From Bacillota bacterium (GTDB lineage Bacteria; Bacillota; Clostridia; Tissierellales; Peptoniphilaceae), in assembly GCA_028724185.1 (NCBI GenBank), contig JAQYDN010000002.1, positions 82,979 through 146,978 on the forward strand: 64,000 bases of DNA, written 5' to 3'. The notes under the pieces are model-generated. The model was given only the letters and a program-made list of their open reading frames with translations. It was not told where the DNA came from and did not search any database. A program made the position numbers and the translations under genes. This document shows, piece after piece, positions 9,513-18,957 of this stretch (position 1 is the first letter of the stretch; every line of letters starts with the position of its first letter).

Positions 9513-10777
9513 TTGTCTTCCTCCTGTCTATATGCCTTTCGAAGACCCACGACCCAAATGACTTCGCCGTCTTCCACGACGAGGGGCCAGCGATCTCTCC
9601 GCTGTCTGTCAATTTTTTCGTCGATAAAAATATCCTTGATTTTCTTGTGTCCGACCTTGAGCTTGATCCTGTCTCCCGGCAGCCGCGCTCGAACGACGAC
9701 GCGGCTCGGGTCCTCGATTCGAATAAAGTCGCCTTCGAGGGCCTCGTCCAGTACGAACCGATGTCCGTTCCAAACCGTCTCCGTCTCTAACGGAGATACG
9801 GCGTCGACCGCGGATTCGGACGATTCGACAGAACGGATGTACACTTTCCCGTACGACCTCTGTACGCGGATCCCCGGCAGGTCGATGCCCTTTCCGCTCT
9901 CCGCATCTTTCAGTTCGTCGATCGAGCCGATATGGTCGTAGCTGATGTTGGTGAGGTTTCCGCGCACCTCCGCGATCGCCTTTCGCAACACGCGACCTTT
10001 GACGCTCGGAGAAAGATCGAAGAGCGCATCCTCGATATAAAGCCCGCTTGCGTCGCAACCCGCGAGCTCGCGATACGACGCCTCCGCGACCTCTTCCAAA
10101 TACGAGGCGTCCTCGACCGCCATCTTTCTAAACGACTCCATCACTTGCACGAAGCCCGGGTTAATCGCCTTCGCCGCGGGAATAATTCTGAGTCGCACCT
10201 TGTTTCTGGAATAGATCGCTTCCTCGTTGGTCCGGTCGACGACGTAGGGAATCTTTCTTTCATTCAATGCGCTTAAAATGTCATCCTTCGTCATACCGAG
10301 CAGCGGTCTGAAGAGATCGCCGTCGCGCACCGACATCCCGCCGATGCCTTCGAGCCCCGTTCCCCGTATCAGGCGAAGGAGCATCGTCTCGACCTGGTCG
10401 TCGAGATGGTGGGCGAGCGCGATCATTCCGCCTTTCCGCTTGTGTCTTCTGAAAAATCGATATCGCATCGCGCGGCCGGCCTCCTCGATACTCATCCGCT
10501 TCTCTGCGGCATAGGCCGCCACATCGGCGCGCTCCACGACCAGGGGAATGTCCCATTTTCTACATACCGCTTCGACAAACGAGAGGTCCGCATCCGCCTC
10601 CTCTCTCAATCCGTGATGCAAATGAGCCGCCTCCAAGAGAAAAGGGACGCTCTTTCGAAGCGTCTTTAAGCGATACAACAGGTACATGGAATCCGGACCG
10701 CCCGAGAACGCGACCAGTATCTTCGAGTCGGCGCGGATGTATTGTTCCCACGCGATATCCGCCACAAGCTCCTCCAT
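9473..10777 (-). CDS. tilS: tRNA(Ile)-lysidine synthase
   Basis: PP-loop ILVAFSGGPDSMYLLYRL; synteny with hpt-ftsH. Confidence 0.95.
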   Translation of the reverse strand: MEELVADIAWEQYIRADSKILVAFSGGPDSMYLLYRLKTLRKSVPFLLEAAHLHHGLREEADADLSFVEAVCRKWDIPLVVERADVAAYAAEKRMSIEEAGRAMRYRFFRRHKRKGGMIALAHHLDDQVETMLLRLIRGTGLEGIGGMSVRDGDLFRPLLGMTKDDILSALNERKIPYVVDRTNEEAIYSRNKVRLRIIPAAKAINPGFVQVMESFRKMAVEDASYLEEVAEASYRELAGCDASGLYIEDALFDLSPSVKGRVLRKAIAEVRGNLTNISYDHIGSIDELKDAESGKGIDLPGIRVQRSYGKVYIRSVESSESAVDAVSPLETETVWNGHRFVLDEALEGDFIRIEDPSRVVVRARLPGDRIKLKVGHKKIKDIFIDEKIDRQRRDRWPLVVEDGEVIWVVGLRKAYRQEEDKWQKLVWVPSKKI

Positions 10778-10779
10778 TC

Positions 10780-10806
10780 AAAAAAATAACGCCGCTTCGC
10801 GGCGCT
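10780..10806 (-). terminator. Hairpin + U-tract just upstream of tilS RBS
   Basis: - strand GCGCCGCGAAGCGGCGTTATTTTTTT. Confidence 0.65.
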
Positions 10807-10810
10807 TTTA

Positions 10811-11221
10811 CTATCGTCTCTTCGTCTTTCCCTGTCGAACATTTCGACGTTGTTTCGCACTTTCAATCTTTTCGTTGCTGACTTTCATGAATTTGCTCAA
10901 CATGTCGTCAAAGCTGGACGCATCAGACTTATGAACTTCTCTACTCAATTGAACCGCTTGAGGAAGAATTTTTTTATGTTCTGTTTTCGGCTGTGCTTGT
11001 TTGATGCTTAGCGCAATTTTTCCATCGGATTCGATGTTCAAAACCTTTACTTTAACTTTTTGTCCCTTCGACAGATGATCGGAAACTTCTTTCACGTATT
11101 CATCCGAGATTTCGGAGATATGTACCAACCCGCTGTGATCTTCATCAAGTTGAACAAATGCGCCAAACTTAACAATCCCCGTCACAACGCCGTCTAAAAC
11201 ACTTCCCACTTCAATTGCCAT
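10811..11221 (-). CDS. S1 domain RNA-binding protein (YabR-like)
   Basis: N-terminal S1 domain EVGSVLDGVVTGIVKFGAFVQLDEDHSGLVHISEIS. Confidence 0.9.
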   Translation of the reverse strand: MAIEVGSVLDGVVTGIVKFGAFVQLDEDHSGLVHISEISDEYVKEVSDHLSKGQKVKVKVLNIESDGKIALSIKQAQPKTEHKKILPQAVQLSREVHKSDASSFDDMLSKFMKVSNEKIESAKQRRNVRQGKTKRR

Positions 11222-11224
11222 ACG

Positions 11225-11554
11225 TTAGTTTATGTCCTCCTTATTGAGATCGCCCTCGCGATCTTTATTTTTATCAATATATATAACTTCTCTCGGCTTG
11301 ACCATGCCCAAATCTTCTCTGGCTACTTTTTCGACAAAATCCAATCCGTCACTGTGACGAATATCGTGACCGGTGCGTTTAATATCCTTCGAACGACGCT
11401 CTATCTTTTGACGGTTTTCCTCCAACAACGCCTGTTTTTGCGCAATCGTCCTATGCGTGCGAATCGTCATGATTGCGCAAATGACAGCGACGATCGCAAT
11501 TAGCCAACGCGCTGTCTTTATCGGAACTCTGTGCACTTGTTTTTGCTTTGCCAT
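11225..11554 (-). CDS. Septum formation initiator (DivIC/FtsB-like)
   Basis: Single TM, coiled coil, C-terminal motif VEKVAREDLGMVKPREVIYI; synteny. Confidence 0.85.
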   Translation of the reverse strand: MAKQKQVHRVPIKTARWLIAIVAVICAIMTIRTHRTIAQKQALLEENRQKIERRSKDIKRTGHDIRHSDGLDFVEKVAREDLGMVKPREVIYIDKNKDREGDLNKEDIN

Positions 11555-11599
11555 GGCGCCACCTCAATGTATATAGTATCGCACGTTTGGAGGATATTT

Positions 11600-11848
11600 T
11601 CAATCCTCCGGTAACATTTCGTACAGATCTTCCGCGCCTCTTTTCTGGACATTGTCCTTGATGTCGACGACGCGCACGCGCTGTTTGCGGTTTCCGAACT
11701 GCACCTCGACGATGTCTCCTACCGCCACCTCGTCGCCGGCCTTCGCCGTCTTTCCGTTGATCTTGACCCGACCGCCGTCGCAGGCGTCTTTGGCGACGGT
11801 GCGGCGCTTGATGATTCTCGCATTCTTCAAGTATTTGTCGATTCTCAT
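11600..11848 (-). CDS. rqcP: S4-domain RNA-binding protein RqcP (YabO/HslR-like)
   Basis: MRIDKYLKNARIIKRRTVAKDACDGGRVKINGKTAKAGDEV S4 domain; synteny with divIC. Confidence 0.9.
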   Translation of the reverse strand: MRIDKYLKNARIIKRRTVAKDACDGGRVKINGKTAKAGDEVAVGDIVEVQFGNRKQRVRVVDIKDNVQKRGAEDLYEMLPED

Positions 11849-11860
11849 AAATCTCCCTTC

Positions 11861-11885
11861 AAAAAAAGGGCCCTTGCGAGCCCTA
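11861..11885 (-). terminator. Hairpin + U-tract between hup and rqcP, adjacent to rqcP RBS
   Basis: - strand AGGGCTCGCAAGGGCCCTTTTTTT. Confidence 0.6.
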
Positions 11886-11890
11886 ACTTT

Positions 11891-12169
11891 TTATTTATTG
11901 ACCGATTCTTTTAAAGCTTTGCCTGCACGGAATACCGGTGCCTTCGACGCGGGGATCTTAATAACTTCTTCAGGATTTCTGGGGTTTCTGCCTTCGCGAG
12001 CTTTGCGATCGCGAACTTCGAAGGTTCCGAAACCGACTAATTGTACTTTTTCACCTTGAGATAAAGTTTCTTCGATGGTCGATAAGAAACCGTTTAATGC
12101 GTTTTCAGCATCCTTCTTCGACAAGTTGCTTTTTTCTGCAATGCTGGAAATAAGTTCTGATTTGTTCAT
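11891..12169 (-). CDS. hup: HU family DNA-binding protein
   Basis: MNKSELISSIAEKSNLSKKDAENALNGF...GFGTFEVRDRKAREGRNPRN. Confidence 0.97.
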   Translation of the reverse strand: MNKSELISSIAEKSNLSKKDAENALNGFLSTIEETLSQGEKVQLVGFGTFEVRDRKAREGRNPRNPEEVIKIPASKAPVFRAGKALKESVNK

Positions 12170-12186
12170 AATATCCTCCTAAAGTT

Positions 12187-13467
12187 TTAATTCCCTCTGT
12201 CTTCTCTATCGGAGAGGTAATCACTCAACGCTCCGAGAGCGTCATCGAGCGCCGTCTCCGCTTCAATATGCCGCTGATCGGCCTCGTTCAACAACTCAAA
12301 CATGCGCTTTATCCACGCACCCTCTTCTCGATTCGACGCGTAATCTTCTAAAAACTCGAGAATCAGATTCTCGTCGTCCACCCGCCTAAGCGCCTTGGCG
12401 CCGCGCATCAGAGCGGGCAATCCTTCGTCGTGTCGCAATTTCTGCGATGCTGTTACATCGCCCGTCTCCTCTTCTTTCAAAGCGTCCCAATTTTCTCGGC
12501 CGCCTCCGAAGACGTGCGGGTGACGATTCACCATTTTCTGAATGAGTCCCTCGGAGATCGTCTGTAACGTAAAAGTTCCTTCCTCGGCCGCAATCTCCGA
12601 ATGAAAAATAACTTGAAAAAGCACGTCGCCGAGTTCTTCCTCGACCCGGAAACTGTCGTCTCGCCGAATGGCGTAAGCCGCCTCGTAGGCTTCTTCAACT
12701 AAATTCGCATTCATGCTCTCGTGCGTTTGCCTCCGGTCCCAAGAACAGCCCTCCGGACCGCGCAGACGCCGAACGAGCGCGACGACATCTTTTATGTCTT
12801 TTCGCGCACTCGACTTCGGGACGTAGAGGCTCGTTTCAAAGCCGTAGTCGTCGAAGCGATCGAGCTGATACAACGCGCGCTTTAGAACCGATTCCTTCTT
12901 CGGATGTCCGGCGTGCGATAAGACATAGACCGCGTGTTCGTCGCCGTAAAGTTCCGAAAGCGTCAGTTTTAATTCGCGAGCAATGCGCTGATTGTACACT
13001 TGCGTCACGATCATGTCTTTGTGAATGTCTATATCGAGATCGGTAAAGTCGTCGCCGTTTAAAAAGACCAAGCCTTCGACGGGATCCTTTTTGACCGCAT
13101 CGAGAATCGGCTCGATAAAACTTAAGCCATCCACGATTTCGATCTCCGGATCGCGCTCCAAGAGATATACGACCGTCTTTTCCGCGACTAGCGGATGCCC
13201 AGGCACAAAATAGCTAATCTTACACGTCTCGGACCGCTCGATCAAGTCATCGGCAATCGCACGATACAGCGAATCGAAATCGTCCATAGTCTCGTATAAG
13301 TGATCATAGCTCGTGTAAGGAATGCCGCGTGAACGGAAATAGTTGACCGCATCATGCGCTTCCGTTCTGAGAAATTTCTCGGAATCGTCTTCGATCGCTT
13401 CGATGGCCTTTGCCGTCAAACCGCTCTCGTCCGTAGGGCCCAGGCCCACTATGCGCAAATTTCCCAT
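12187..13467 (-). CDS. mazG: Nucleoside triphosphate pyrophosphohydrolase MazG fused to tetrapyrrole-methylase-like domain (YabN type)
   Basis: N-terminal RIVGLGPTDES methylase-like motif; MazG region LRGPEGCSWDRRQTHESM...LVEEAYE...EELGDVLFQVIFH. Confidence 0.93.
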   Translation of the reverse strand: MGNLRIVGLGPTDESGLTAKAIEAIEDDSEKFLRTEAHDAVNYFRSRGIPYTSYDHLYETMDDFDSLYRAIADDLIERSETCKISYFVPGHPLVAEKTVVYLLERDPEIEIVDGLSFIEPILDAVKKDPVEGLVFLNGDDFTDLDIDIHKDMIVTQVYNQRIARELKLTLSELYGDEHAVYVLSHAGHPKKESVLKRALYQLDRFDDYGFETSLYVPKSSARKDIKDVVALVRRLRGPEGCSWDRRQTHESMNANLVEEAYEAAYAIRRDDSFRVEEELGDVLFQVIFHSEIAAEEGTFTLQTISEGLIQKMVNRHPHVFGGGRENWDALKEEETGDVTASQKLRHDEGLPALMRGAKALRRVDDENLILEFLEDYASNREEGAWIKRMFELLNEADQRHIEAETALDDALGALSDYLSDREDRGN

Positions 13468-13688
13468 TGGCGCCCTCCTTTTACCTTAGCTATTGTACTA
13501 TCCAACGACTTCTTTGTCTAGTATAAATGCAATTCTTCCCTAAATTTAGCCATTTTTAACGCATTTCTTTCGATTTCGATAAAAATATGGACCGCTTCAA
13601 TCGGGGCAATGCGCGGGAAGAAAGCGCACGCGCGCTTTCCTCTCATTACAGGAATACCCATCGCGGATCAACTCCGAACGCTTTGCAT

Positions 13689-13722
13689 AAAAAAATAACC
13701 GGCGGAGTCGCCGATTATTTTT
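13689..13722 (-). terminator. Rho-independent terminator after prsA-like gene
   Basis: - strand AAAAATAATCGGCGACTCCGCCGGTTATTTTTTT. Confidence 0.75.
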
Positions 13723-13741
13723 GACGCGCACGCTGCGCGCG

Positions 13742-14818
13742 TTATTTATCTTCCTTATCGGTTTTCTTATCCTTCGACTGAGCTTGGTTCGAAGACTGAG
13801 CGTTGTTTGCGCCCTTCTTGTCCTTTGCATCGCCCTGCTTTGGTTCTTCCTTGATCGGTTCGACCGCGATGTCCTCGGACGTGTCGACGTGGCGCTTGAC
13901 CTTTGCGTCACTTCTCAACTTCTTCGTGTGTTCTTGGAAGCGCTCCTGAATCATCTGCATCTTGACGTTTTCCTTCGCGCTGTCGAAGTCGTCGTTGATC
14001 TTTTCGAGCTTGATGATGTGATAGCCGAACTGCGTCTTGACGGGATCGCTGATTTCGCCGGGTTTCATCGAAAATACCTTGTCGTCAAATTCCTTGACCA
14101 TCTGTCCGGGCGTGAACTCGCCGAGCGAACCGCCGTTTTCAGCCGACTGCTTGTCGATGCTCTTTTCCTTGGCGAGTTTTGCAAAATCGGCGCCGCCGTC
14201 CAATTCCTTCTTAACAGCTTCGGCCTCTTCTTTCGTCTTGACGAGGATGTGGCTCGCTTCGGCGGTCTTGTAACGATCCTTGTTCTTTTCGTAATACTCC
14301 TTGATCTCTTCTTCTTTCGGCTCGAGGTCTTTAAGCATTTTCTTTTGGTACTTTTGCATCAAAAGATTCGTCTTCGTATAGTCCTTGAGTTCGTTCAAGT
14401 CCATGTTGTTGGATTTTAAGATCTCGTTAAACTGTTCTTCGCCGCCATACATTTGTTTCATCTTGTCGAGTTCCGAATCGACCTCTTTGTCGCTCACGGT
14501 GATTCCCTTTTTCTCGGCATCTTGTTTGACGACTTCGAGACCGATTAAATTTTCGAGTGTATTCTCGCGCATAAGCTCGCCCATGGTCTTGTTGCTGCCG
14601 TCTTGAGCGCTTTGCTCCAAGAAGTCTTTGCCGAATTGCGCCATGGCCTGTTGTGCTTGTACCTTGTATTCTTTTTCATATTGTACGCGGGGAATATCTT
14701 TTCCGTTGACCGTCGCCGCGGCGTTTCCACTGTTTTTGCCGCAACCGACCAACATGACAGACGCCGCCAGGGCGACGACGCCGATTTTCTTTAACGACTT
14801 TGAAATATTCATAAACAT
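13742..14818 (-). CDS. prsA: Parvulin-type peptidylprolyl isomerase lipoprotein (PrsA/SurA-like)
   Basis: Lipobox (VMLVGCGK), rotamase motif ASHILVKTKEEAEAVKKELDGGADFAKLAKEKSID. Confidence 0.92.
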   Translation of the reverse strand: MFMNISKSLKKIGVVALAASVMLVGCGKNSGNAAATVNGKDIPRVQYEKEYKVQAQQAMAQFGKDFLEQSAQDGSNKTMGELMRENTLENLIGLEVVKQDAEKKGITVSDKEVDSELDKMKQMYGGEEQFNEILKSNNMDLNELKDYTKTNLLMQKYQKKMLKDLEPKEEEIKEYYEKNKDRYKTAEASHILVKTKEEAEAVKKELDGGADFAKLAKEKSIDKQSAENGGSLGEFTPGQMVKEFDDKVFSMKPGEISDPVKTQFGYHIIKLEKINDDFDSAKENVKMQMIQERFQEHTKKLRSDAKVKRHVDTSEDIAVEPIKEEPKQGDAKDKKGANNAQSSNQAQSKDKKTDKEDK

Positions 14819-14859
14819 CCTTTCTTTCTTTACTGGCTTTGTCTTATTATAACAAGGAA

Positions 14860-17800
14860 TTATTTTTCCCGTGTGTGTGATTTGTGTATTTTCATGAGTT
14901 CCAATAATTTTTCGATCGAATCGAGCGGTTCCCTGTCCTCGGATAGGGTCAAACTGCTTTGCTCGCCAAAGGAAAAGACGACTTTTTTCCCGAAGACGCT
15001 CGTCACTTCGTTCATAAGCGCGATCGGCAATTCGTAGCCCTCCGTAAATTCGAGCGTATAATCGTCTTTTTTCTGCTGAATCGACTCGACGTGAAGCGTC
15101 GAGGCGAGGTGCCTTATCTTCGACAGGTGGATCAGCTGCAATACCGGCTTCGGCGGCTCGGAGAAGCGGTCGATCAACTCGTCGATAATGTCCGCCTCGT
15201 CCTCGTCGTCGGATACGACGGCGATTTTTCGATACATTTCCATACGCTGCGATTCGTCCCGGATATAGCGCTTGGGGATGTAGGAGTCGATCAAGACGTC
15301 GATCGTCGTCTCCACGGTCTCCTCGTCCTCCTCGCCCTTCGCGCGACTGACCGCCTGGCGCAAGAATTTCATATAGAGATCGTAGCCGATCGCATTCATG
15401 TGCCCGTGCTGACTCTCTCCCAAGATATTGCCCGATCCTCTGATTTCGAGGTCGCGCATCGCGATCTTATAACCGCTCCCGAATTCGGTAAATTCGCGAA
15501 TCGCAGCGAGGCGCTTTTCCGCCACCTCCGAGATGCTCGCGTTTCTCTGATACGTAAAATAGGCATATGCCATGCGATTGCTCCTGCCGATTCGCCCCCG
15601 CAGTTGGTAGAGCTGAGAAAGACCCAGGCGGTTCGCCTCCCAAATAATCATCGTATTGGCGTTGGAGACGTCCATGCCCGTTTCGATGATCGTCGAACAC
15701 AAGAGCACGTCGACCTCGCGATTGACAAATTGAAGCATGGTATCCTCGAGTTCCCGCTCGCCCATCTGCCCGTTTGCCATGGCGAAGCGCGCCTCGGGCA
15801 CGAGCGCTCTCAACTCGCCGAGCATCCTTTCCATCGACTGCACGCGATTATAGACGAAGTAGACCTGTCCGCCCCGGTCCAGTTCCTTGAGAATCGCCTC
15901 GCGCACCATCATCGGATTGTATTCGATGACGTAGGTTTGAACCGGAAAGCGCTCTTGGGGCGGTTCGTCGATGACGGACATGTCGCGTATTCCGGCGAGC
16001 GACATTTGAAGCGTCCTCGGAATCGGGGTCGCCGTAAGCGTCAAGGTGTCGACATTTTCCTTCAGCAATTTCAACTTTTCCTTGTGTCGTACGCCGAATC
16101 GCTGTTCCTCGTCGACGATTAACAGGCCCAAGTCTTTAAACTTGACGTCCTTCGACAACAGGCGGTGGGTGCCGACGACGATGTCCACGTTCCCGATTCT
16201 AATGCCTTCCAAGTCCTCCTTGATCTCCTTTGCCGTGCGAAACCGGGAGAGGATCGCGGTCTTGACGGCAAAGTTGGAAAAGCGCTCGCGCATGGTGTTG
16301 TAGTGCTGTTGGGCGAGAATCGTCGTCGGGACCAAAAAGGCGACCTGTTTTCCGTCCAAAATCGCCTTAAACGCCGCCCTCAACGCGACTTCGGTCTTTC
16401 CGTAGCCGACGTCTGCACAGAGCAGGCGGTCCATGGGCTTCGCCCGCTCCATGTCGGCCTTAATTTCTTCGGTGGCGAGAAGTTGCCCCTCGGTCTCTTC
16501 GTATGGAAAGGACGCCTCGAATTCCTTCTGCCACGGCTGGTCTTTGCTGAAGGCGTAGCCCTTTACGTCCTCGCGCTTGGAGTAGAGTTCGACCAAGTCC
16601 TCCGCCATCTCCTCGACGCTGCGCTTGGCCTTCGCCTTGGTCTTTCGCCAAGTCTGCGTGTTCAATCTACTGATCTTCGGTGGCGCGTCGTCGGTGGCGA
16701 TATAGCGGTGAATCAGGGAGAGTTGATCCATCGGCAAGAACAATTTGTCCCCGTCGCGATACATCAGCGAGATATAATCCCGCTGCACGCCCTGCACCTC
16801 TAAATTCGTCGTGCCCATAAACTTTCCGATTCCGTGGCTTTCGTGTACGACGTAATCGCCGACGTGAAGCGTCCCGAGATCGATCACATCGCGCTTCTTT
16901 TTGCGTTTCTTTCGCCGTTTGTAATCGCCGAAGATCTCCGTCGAATTTAAGAGCACGAAGCGCTCGTGTTCGAATTCGAACCCGCCGTGGACATGCCCTT
17001 CGTCGATCTGGACGACGCCGGGCTTTAACTCGGATGTGAGCTCGGAGACGGAAAAGTCCATCTCCTCGAGTGTTTCGACGAGCTTCTTCGTCTTCTCGGC
17101 GGTTCCGCCCAACAAGACGACCGTGTAATCGTCATCGACGTAACGACGGATTTCCTCCTGAAAGACACCTAGGCGCCCGCCGAAACTCGTCACGGTTTTA
17201 ACTTGAAAATTGACGATCTCCTTTAACTCGCGCTCGTCGTAACTCCGGACGATATGGCTCGAGATCAGGCGGTCGAAGCGCTTTAAGTCCCTTCTCGTGG
17301 ACTCGTAGTCGATTTGAATATTTAAGTGCTCCCTCAACAGTTCGCCCGCCTCCGCGAGGTCGGTGAGCGTATCGACAAGCGTCGTCGCCTGCTTTTCCGC
17401 GACCTCTCTCATGCGCCGCGGCTCGTCGATAAAGACGATCGGCGGTCTCTTAAAGTAATCGACGACGTTTGCGCGCGCGCGTTTCGGAATATAGGGAAGC
17501 AGGAGATCGGTGTTGTTGATGCGCGCACCGCTTCTCAATTGCTCGATCAGCGGTTCGTACTTCTCCGAGGCGCGTTCTTTCGACGCCAATGACAGTTTGT
17601 CGATCCCCTTCAAATCGCGCGCGATCCCCTTCGCCGCGACCTCGCTCAAGCGCTCGTCCAGGATAACGTCGTGGACGGGGAAGATCTCCACGCGCTCGAC
17701 CGTTTCGATCGAGCGCTGACTCCCCGCGTCGAACAGGCGAATGGAGTCCACTTCCACGTCAAAAAATTCGATTCGGCAAGGGTACGCGGACGGCGTAAAA

Positions 17801-18348
17801 ATGTCGACGATGCCACCGCGAACGGAGAACTGTCCCATGCCCTCGACGAAGTCGACGCGCTTATACCCCGCCTCGACGAGCGAGGCGATGAGGTCGTCGA
17901 GTTCGATCACATCGCCCAAGCCGATCGAAAAGGCGACTTCTTCGAGATAGGACGGCTTGAGAAAGATGCCGCCGAGCGCTTCGGGAGTCGTTACGACGAT
18001 CTTCGCCCTATCCGTCATCATGGCCTGAAGCGTCTGTAGTCGCTCGCCCAAAAGCTCCTGACTCCCCGCGTCGCGTTGAAAGAAAAAGAGTTCTCGCGCC
18101 GCCAATTGGTACACGCCGTCCTCGGCGTAGTAACTCAAATCTTCCGCCAATTTTTTCGCGCGCGCCACGTCGTATGTGACGAGTAATATCGGACGACGCT
18201 CCGCGCGCTGAATCGTCTCGACAAAGGGTGCGATGACCTGCTCGGCGAGTCCGTAGACGCCGATGGGCGTTTCGCCGTCTCGAAGACTCGACAGGACGCC
18301 TCGAAAAGATTGATTCTCTTCTAATAATTTATTGTAAATACTCGCCAT
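14860..18348 (-). CDS. mfd: Transcription-repair coupling factor
   Basis: CarD-like domain HVGDYVVHESHGIGKFMG, helicase motifs DVGYGKTEVALRAAFKA and DEEQRFGVRHKEKLK; ATG at 18348 has AGGAGG RBS. Confidence 0.97.
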   Translation of the reverse strand: MASIYNKLLEENQSFRGVLSSLRDGETPIGVYGLAEQVIAPFVETIQRAERRPILLVTYDVARAKKLAEDLSYYAEDGVYQLAARELFFFQRDAGSQELLGERLQTLQAMMTDRAKIVVTTPEALGGIFLKPSYLEEVAFSIGLGDVIELDDLIASLVEAGYKRVDFVEGMGQFSVRGGIVDIFTPSAYPCRIEFFDVEVDSIRLFDAGSQRSIETVERVEIFPVHDVILDERLSEVAAKGIARDLKGIDKLSLASKERASEKYEPLIEQLRSGARINNTDLLLPYIPKRARANVVDYFKRPPIVFIDEPRRMREVAEKQATTLVDTLTDLAEAGELLREHLNIQIDYESTRRDLKRFDRLISSHIVRSYDERELKEIVNFQVKTVTSFGGRLGVFQEEIRRYVDDDYTVVLLGGTAEKTKKLVETLEEMDFSVSELTSELKPGVVQIDEGHVHGGFEFEHERFVLLNSTEIFGDYKRRKKRKKKRDVIDLGTLHVGDYVVHESHGIGKFMGTTNLEVQGVQRDYISLMYRDGDKLFLPMDQLSLIHRYIATDDAPPKISRLNTQTWRKTKAKAKRSVEEMAEDLVELYSKREDVKGYAFSKDQPWQKEFEASFPYEETEGQLLATEEIKADMERAKPMDRLLCADVGYGKTEVALRAAFKAILDGKQVAFLVPTTILAQQHYNTMRERFSNFAVKTAILSRFRTAKEIKEDLEGIRIGNVDIVVGTHRLLSKDVKFKDLGLLIVDEEQRFGVRHKEKLKLLKENVDTLTLTATPIPRTLQMSLAGIRDMSVIDEPPQERFPVQTYVIEYNPMMVREAILKELDRGGQVYFVYNRVQSMERMLGELRALVPEARFAMANGQMGERELEDTMLQFVNREVDVLLCSTIIETGMDVSNANTMIIWEANRLGLSQLYQLRGRIGRSNRMAYAYFTYQRNASISEVAEKRLAAIREFTEFGSGYKIAMRDLEIRGSGNILGESQHGHMNAIGYDLYMKFLRQAVSRAKGEEDEETVETTIDVLIDSYIPKRYIRDESQRMEMYRKIAVVSDDEDEADIIDELIDRFSEPPKPVLQLIHLSKIRHLASTLHVESIQQKKDDYTLEFTEGYELPIALMNEVTSVFGKKVVFSFGEQSSLTLSEDREPLDSIEKLLELMKIHKSHTREK

Positions 18349-18358
18349 ATGTCCTCCT

Positions 18359-18387
18359 AAAAAGCAGCTCAATTCCTTGAGCTGCTT
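18359..18387 (-). terminator. Hairpin + U-tract between pth and mfd, touching mfd RBS
   Basis: - strand AAGCAGCTCAAGGAATTGAGCTGCTTTTT followed by AGGAGG. Confidence 0.7.
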
Positions 18388-18388
18388 C

Positions 18389-18949
18389 CTATTTTCCGTT
18401 CCAGGTATTCATGGCGCTGTCGACGCCCTCTTTTAGTAGAGTGAGCGTCGCCTTCTTCGCCTTGTCGATGGTCTCTTCCATCACGGGAATCTCCTCTTTG
18501 GAAAAACCCGACAAGACGAAGCTCGCCAAATCCATATGCTCTTTTTTCTGTCCCACCGCGATCTTTAAACGCGGAAATCGGTCGGACTGTATCTGATAGA
18601 TAATCGACTTTAAGCCGTTGTGCGTTCCGGCGCTACCCGATTTGCGAATGCGAATAGTCCCGAACTTGATGTCGATATCGTCGACCAGGACGAGCAGTTC
18701 TTCGGGCGCGATCTTAAAGTAATTCATGCACTCTCTGACCGACTGACCGCTCTCATTCATATAGGTCATGGGCTTTAACAGACGCACTTTCTCTCCCAAG
18801 ATACGCCCTTCCCCGTACAGCCCCTTAAATTTATTCGTCTGTACGGGAACGGACAAGTGCTCCGCAACCGCATCGAGCGCCATAAAACCTACGTTATGCC
18901 GCGTATTTTTGTACCGATCGCCGGGATTGCCGAGTCCTACAATTAACAT
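18389..18949 (-). CDS. pth: Peptidyl-tRNA hydrolase
   Basis: MLIVGLGNPGDRYKNTRHNVGFMALD and PMTYMNESGQSV motifs. Confidence 0.97.
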   Translation of the reverse strand: MLIVGLGNPGDRYKNTRHNVGFMALDAVAEHLSVPVQTNKFKGLYGEGRILGEKVRLLKPMTYMNESGQSVRECMNYFKIAPEELLVLVDDIDIKFGTIRIRKSGSAGTHNGLKSIIYQIQSDRFPRLKIAVGQKKEHMDLASFVLSGFSKEEIPVMEETIDKAKKATLTLLKEGVDSAMNTWNGK

Positions 18950-18957
18950 CGTCTGCG

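Noticed and set aside
14959-16122. 387-aa + strand ORF inside mfd
   Set aside because: Antisense to a strongly conserved helicase gene; composition typical of a shadow ORF.
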